From the NCBI GenBank assembly GCA_027486075.1, contig JAIXPU010000116.1, forward strand, positions 1 through 44,242: DNA of 44,242 nt, in the 5' to 3' direction. Both the position numbers and the translations under genes were made by a program. Of the stretch, positions 41,461 to 44,242 are shown one piece after another. The notes beneath the pieces were generated by a model that did not search any database, was not told where the DNA came from, and worked only from the letters and a program-made list of their open reading frames with translations. This stretch comes from Streptomycetaceae bacterium (GTDB taxonomy: Bacteria; Actinomycetota; Actinomycetes; Nanopelagicales; Nanopelagicaceae). How positions within the stretch are numbered: position 1 is the first letter of the stretch; every line of letters starts with the position of its first letter.

Positions 41461-43029
41461 ATGAGGGGTATTCGCAAGACGTTGGCGCAATCACTTGCGA
41501 CCAAAGTTATTCTTTCGACAGTTCTTCTCTCATTGGGTGTCATTAGCCTTACTGGTTCAGCACTTAATTCCCGCCTATCCGATGGTATTCGTTCCGTAAG
41601 TTTAGATTCAGCGTTAACGGAGGCTCGCTTCACCTTCTTTAACGCCCAGTATCAATTGATTCTTTCGCAAGGCAAGAGCGTTGAAGAGCGCAAACAAGTG
41701 ATTGCAGGTTTGGTCGTTGAAGCAACGACCCAGGATGTCAATGAAGATAGTCGCGACATCATTCTTTTAAAGTTTCCCACTGAAAAGAACGCAAGCGTTT
41801 CATATGAAATGGCCTCGGCGTTAGTTGACCCCAAATCTGTCCCTGAATCACTTCGCGAGAGGGTGAGGGCTTCTAAAGAAGCACAGTATGAATATGCCCA
41901 GAACCGTTATCTCAATTCACTCACCTCCGATGCGCTCTTTGTTGGAGAGCCCATCAAAATTCCTGGTGGGGGAATGTATGAAATGTATGTTGTCTTTACC
42001 CTCAACACTCAAGCTGAGACCCTGACGCTCATTCGAAATTCACTTATCTTTACTGGGTTCGCACTTATCTTCCTGATCGGCCTCATCACTTGGCTAGTGG
42101 TTCGACAAGTCGTGCGACCAGTTCGTGATGCAGCGCGAATCGCAACCCAATTTACCGATGGTAACTTTAGCCAGCGCATGCAGGTTGGATCGGAAGATGA
42201 GATGGCAACCCTTGCTCATTCATATAACGAGATGGCCCAATCAATCGAACAACAGATTTCGCGTTTAGAGAACTTATCCCGCGTGCAGCAGAGATTTGTA
42301 TCGGATGTTTCTCATGAACTGCGTACACCGCTGACTACCTTACGTATGGCCTCTGAAGTTATCTATAACCAGCGCACCTCATTTGACCCAGTAGTCGCGC
42401 GAAGCTCCGAGCTACTTGCTGCCCAAATTGATCGCTTTGAAAGGCTACTAGAAGATCTCCTTGAAGTAAGTCGCTTTGATGCTGAAGTGGCGGTGCTTGA
42501 GCCAGTTGATTTTGATGTCGTTAACTTGGTAAAGAGATGTGTTGCGGATTTCGAGCTAGGTGAAGTCCCCACTGATTCGGGTATCCGCATCGAGCCAGAA
42601 GCAGCATCCATCCAGATTAAAGCTGATATTCGCCGCGTAGAGCGCATATTGCGCAACTTGCTCTCGAATGCGCTCGACCATGCTGATGGAAAAGAAATTG
42701 TCGTCACCATCCGCGCCACCGAGAGCGAGGTTGCAATTGGCGTCCGTGACTTTGGTCCAGGACTCAATGAATCCGCTCTCATTCGCGTCTTCGATAGATT
42801 CTGGCGCGCTGATCCTTCACGAGCACGCATTCGTGGTGGCACAGGCCTAGGGCTCTCTATCTCTCTAGAGGATGCGCGCCTACATAATGGAGAACTCGAT
42901 GCATGGGGAAGACCTGGCAAAGGCGCCCACTTTGTCTTGACGCTGCCGCGCGTTGCCGGAGATCAGATTCAAGGAAGACCAATTAAGGTCACACCGTTAG
43001 ATTTCCACGAGGAGAATTTCTACCTCTAA
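41461..43029 (+). CDS. mtrB: MtrB sensor histidine kinase
   Basis: 522 residues. The N-terminal transmembrane segment (about 15-37), an extracytoplasmic sensor, second transmembrane helix (about 195-217, FTGFALIFLIGLITWLVV), HAMP linker, then HisKA with phospho-acceptor His285 in VSDVSHELRTPLTTLR, and the ATPase domain with N box LRNLLSNALDH, GVRDFGPGL and GGTGLGLSIS. It follows mtrA by 14 bases. The lipoprotein gene lpqB, which normally follows mtrB, is absent. Confidence 0.95.
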   Translation: MRGIRKTLAQSLATKVILSTVLLSLGVISLTGSALNSRLSDGIRSVSLDSALTEARFTFFNAQYQLILSQGKSVEERKQVIAGLVVEATTQDVNEDSRDIILLKFPTEKNASVSYEMASALVDPKSVPESLRERVRASKEAQYEYAQNRYLNSLTSDALFVGEPIKIPGGGMYEMYVVFTLNTQAETLTLIRNSLIFTGFALIFLIGLITWLVVRQVVRPVRDAARIATQFTDGNFSQRMQVGSEDEMATLAHSYNEMAQSIEQQISRLENLSRVQQRFVSDVSHELRTPLTTLRMASEVIYNQRTSFDPVVARSSELLAAQIDRFERLLEDLLEVSRFDAEVAVLEPVDFDVVNLVKRCVADFELGEVPTDSGIRIEPEAASIQIKADIRRVERILRNLLSNALDHADGKEIVVTIRATESEVAIGVRDFGPGLNESALIRVFDRFWRADPSRARIRGGTGLGLSISLEDARLHNGELDAWGRPGKGAHFVLTLPRVAGDQIQGRPIKVTPLDFHEENFYL

Positions 43030-43052
43030 ATTCTTGGCGCCAACAATGAAGA

Positions 43053-43700
43053 ATGCGCGCCATGAGGAGTATTCGCGCACTGCAAGAAATCATCTTTCCT
43101 AGTCGATGCTTAGGATGTGGACAGCTCGGCTTAGAGATATGTTCATCCTGTCGCAAGAGCTGGCATCCACATATCTATCGCCAGTGGTCGCAACATCTTC
43201 CAACGTATCCGATTTATTCTGCAGTCACATACTCTCCCATTGCCGGCAAAGTTTTGCTCGCTGCTAAAGAGAACAATCTGGCAATCGCTGACCAGTTGAT
43301 CTACAAAGCGCTCTTTCACTCATTGACATTTTCACTCAGAGAAAACGGTGGAGATTTTCTCGTATCAATACCTTCTCGTAAATCTGTTGCTCGAACACGC
43401 GGGAGGCAATTTATTTCAATTCTGGCAAGTCAACTCAGCGAAGAAACTGGGCTACCTGCATATGAAAATTTGGAACATACACGTCGGGTTCGCGACCAAT
43501 CCTCACTTGATGCAAAATCAAGATTTGATAATTTAGATGGCTCTATGAAATCCCTAAATTTTCTAAGTGGAAGGGCCATTGTTATTGACGACCTCGTCAC
43601 AACGGGGGCCACCCTTCAGGAAGCCGTGCGGGCGCTTCGGAATGGGGGGATTGAGGTAGCCGCTGCTGTAACTGCCTGCGTTGCAGAACCCCTACGATAA
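43053..43700 (+). CDS. ComF/phosphoribosyltransferase family protein
   Basis: 215 residues from ATG 43053, with another ATG at 43062. An N-terminal Cys-rich zinc finger (SRCLGCGQLGLEICSSCRKS) and a C-terminal phosphoribosyltransferase-like domain with the PRPP loop VIDDLVTTGATLQEA characterise ComFC-like proteins. They are linked to DNA uptake in competent bacteria, but in actinobacteria the role is uncertain. Here it lies between mtrB and secA, as in mycobacteria. No competence genes are in the window. Confidence 0.88.
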   Translation: MRAMRSIRALQEIIFPSRCLGCGQLGLEICSSCRKSWHPHIYRQWSQHLPTYPIYSAVTYSPIAGKVLLAAKENNLAIADQLIYKALFHSLTFSLRENGGDFLVSIPSRKSVARTRGRQFISILASQLSEETGLPAYENLEHTRRVRDQSSLDAKSRFDNLDGSMKSLNFLSGRAIVIDDLVTTGATLQEAVRALRNGGIEVAAAVTACVAEPLR

Positions 43701-43736
43701 GACCCTCAATACCGGCATATGCGGAAGGTAGTTGCA

Positions 43737-44242
43737 ATGGCTTCAATTCTTGATCGACTCATGCGAGCTGGCGAAGGCAAGATCCTTCGTGACTTGAGCA
43801 AGATCGTCGACAAGGTCAATGCTTTTGAGCCCAATATTTCATCTCTTTCAGATGAGCAATTGCGCGCCAAGACCGATGAATTCAAGTCACGCCTTACCCA
43901 AGGTCAGACTCTTGATGATTTGTTGCCTGAAGCATTCGCTGTCGTTCGCGAAGCTGCCAAGCGCACTCTCGGTCAGCGCCACTATGACGTACAGATTATG
44001 GGTGGAGCAGCGCTCCACATGGGCAATATTGCAGAAATGCGTACCGGTGAAGGAAAGACTCTTGTTGCAACCCTTCCTTCCTATCTCAACGCTCTTGCAG
44101 GTCGCGGCGTGCACGTTGTTACCGTCAATGATTATTTGGCAGAACGCGATAGCGAATGGATGGGTCGTATCCACCGCTTCCTAGGACTATCTGTTGGAGT
44201 AATTCTCAACAGCATGACTCCTGCCGAGCGCCGCGCTGCCTA
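43737..44242 (+). CDS. secA: Preprotein translocase ATPase SecA, 3' end beyond window
   Basis: The first 168 residues of the Sec pathway motor. It begins MASILDRLMRAGEGKILRDL and reaches the Walker A motif MRTGEGKT (residues 101-108), then VHVVTVNDYLAERDSEWMG, typical of SecA nucleotide-binding domain 1. SD GGAAGG (43723-43728) is eight bases upstream of ATG 43737. The gene hpf (ribosome hibernation factor), which often lies between comF and secA in actinobacteria, is not present in the 36-base gap. Its product is expected to be around 850-950 residues, by family knowledge. Confidence 0.96.
   Translation, partial: MASILDRLMRAGEGKILRDLSKIVDKVNAFEPNISSLSDEQLRAKTDEFKSRLTQGQTLDDLLPEAFAVVREAAKRTLGQRHYDVQIMGGAALHMGNIAEMRTGEGKTLVATLPSYLNALAGRGVHVVTVNDYLAERDSEWMGRIHRFLGLSVGVILNSMTPAERRAA

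Noticed and set aside
43034..43043. TTGGCGCCAA palindrome between mtrB and the comF-like gene
   Set aside because: A 10-base perfect palindrome, but short and isolated with no promoter geometry around it; expected by chance in a window of this size.
1..44242. tRNA, rRNA, CRISPR, insertion sequence or prophage signals
   Set aside because: No cloverleaf, repeat-spacer series, transposase, integrase or terminal repeats were seen. Reading frames on the opposite strand of real genes (such as over accD, purK, birA, secA) are out-of-phase shadows with low-complexity products.

Overview
The window is a gene-dense stretch of an actinobacterial chromosome of moderate GC with almost no intergenic DNA. 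Markers of the phylum are acyl-CoA carboxylase with an epsilon subunit, MshB of mycothiol synthesis, a WhiB regulator, the MtrAB two-component system, DUF3117, DUF3107, DUF3499 and DUF5719. Small size, short spacers and non-GC-rich composition suggest a streamlined freshwater actinobacterium of the acI/Nanopelagicales type. That placement is inference; no rRNA is present to confirm it.

Layout. 1-4023 (-): biotin-dependent acyl-CoA carboxylase operon (alpha subunit, beta subunit, epsilon subunit) with maf. 4042-6434 (+): birA, purK, purE. 6431-12710: surface glycopolymer block with UDP-glucose dehydrogenase and an LCP ligase on (-), then a GT2 glycosyltransferase, an ABC-2 exporter pair and a SpoIID-like protein on (+). 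12723-19911: dapD (-), then LOG protein, SRPBCC protein, a solo sigma-region-4-like protein, DUF3117, pepA, an O-methyltransferase, htrA, tatB and mrp (+). 19882-21692 (-): DUF1003 protein and a PRC/MgtE_N/CBS protein. 21734-24098 (+): EamA permease, PHP phosphoesterase, MarC. 24091-26326 (-): DEAD-box helicase, DUF3107, TetR. 26383-28738 (+): moeZ, mshB and a small membrane protein. 28740-30332 (-): cysS with an unusual N-terminal domain. 30417-32751 (+): ferredoxin, dapC, sugar nucleotidyltransferase. 32889-44242 (+): whiB, a 1009-residue glycosyltransferase, DUF5719, DUF3499, phosphomannomutase, S-adenosylhomocysteinase, mtrA, mtrB, comF-like gene and the start of secA.

The gene order recalls several loci of Mycobacterium tuberculosis known from memory (accA3-maf-accE-accD-birA-purK-purE; methyltransferase-htrA-tatB-mrp-DUF1003-MgtE_N; mshB-fdxC-dapC; whiB2-pmm-sahH-mtrAB-secA), here compressed and joined.

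The most striking signal lies in how genes start rather than in any one gene. Seventeen start codons are preceded by a TAnnnT hexamer (a -10 element) whose last base lies exactly 7 or 8 bases before the first base of the codon, normally without a Shine-Dalgarno sequence. This predicts leaderless mRNAs. At two divergent gene pairs one palindromic TAnnnTA appears to serve both strands. Genes with real leaders (whiB, sahH, DUF3117, ferredoxin, DUF1003, secA) instead have clear Shine-Dalgarno sites, and whiB and sahH also carry inverted repeats that may be regulatory. Other items worth a second look are a CysS fused to an SH3-like domain, a short Thermotoga/archaeal-type SahH, a solo sigma-4-like protein, and a pepA whose start seems displaced by one base. 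I saw no tRNA, rRNA, CRISPR array, insertion sequence or prophage.
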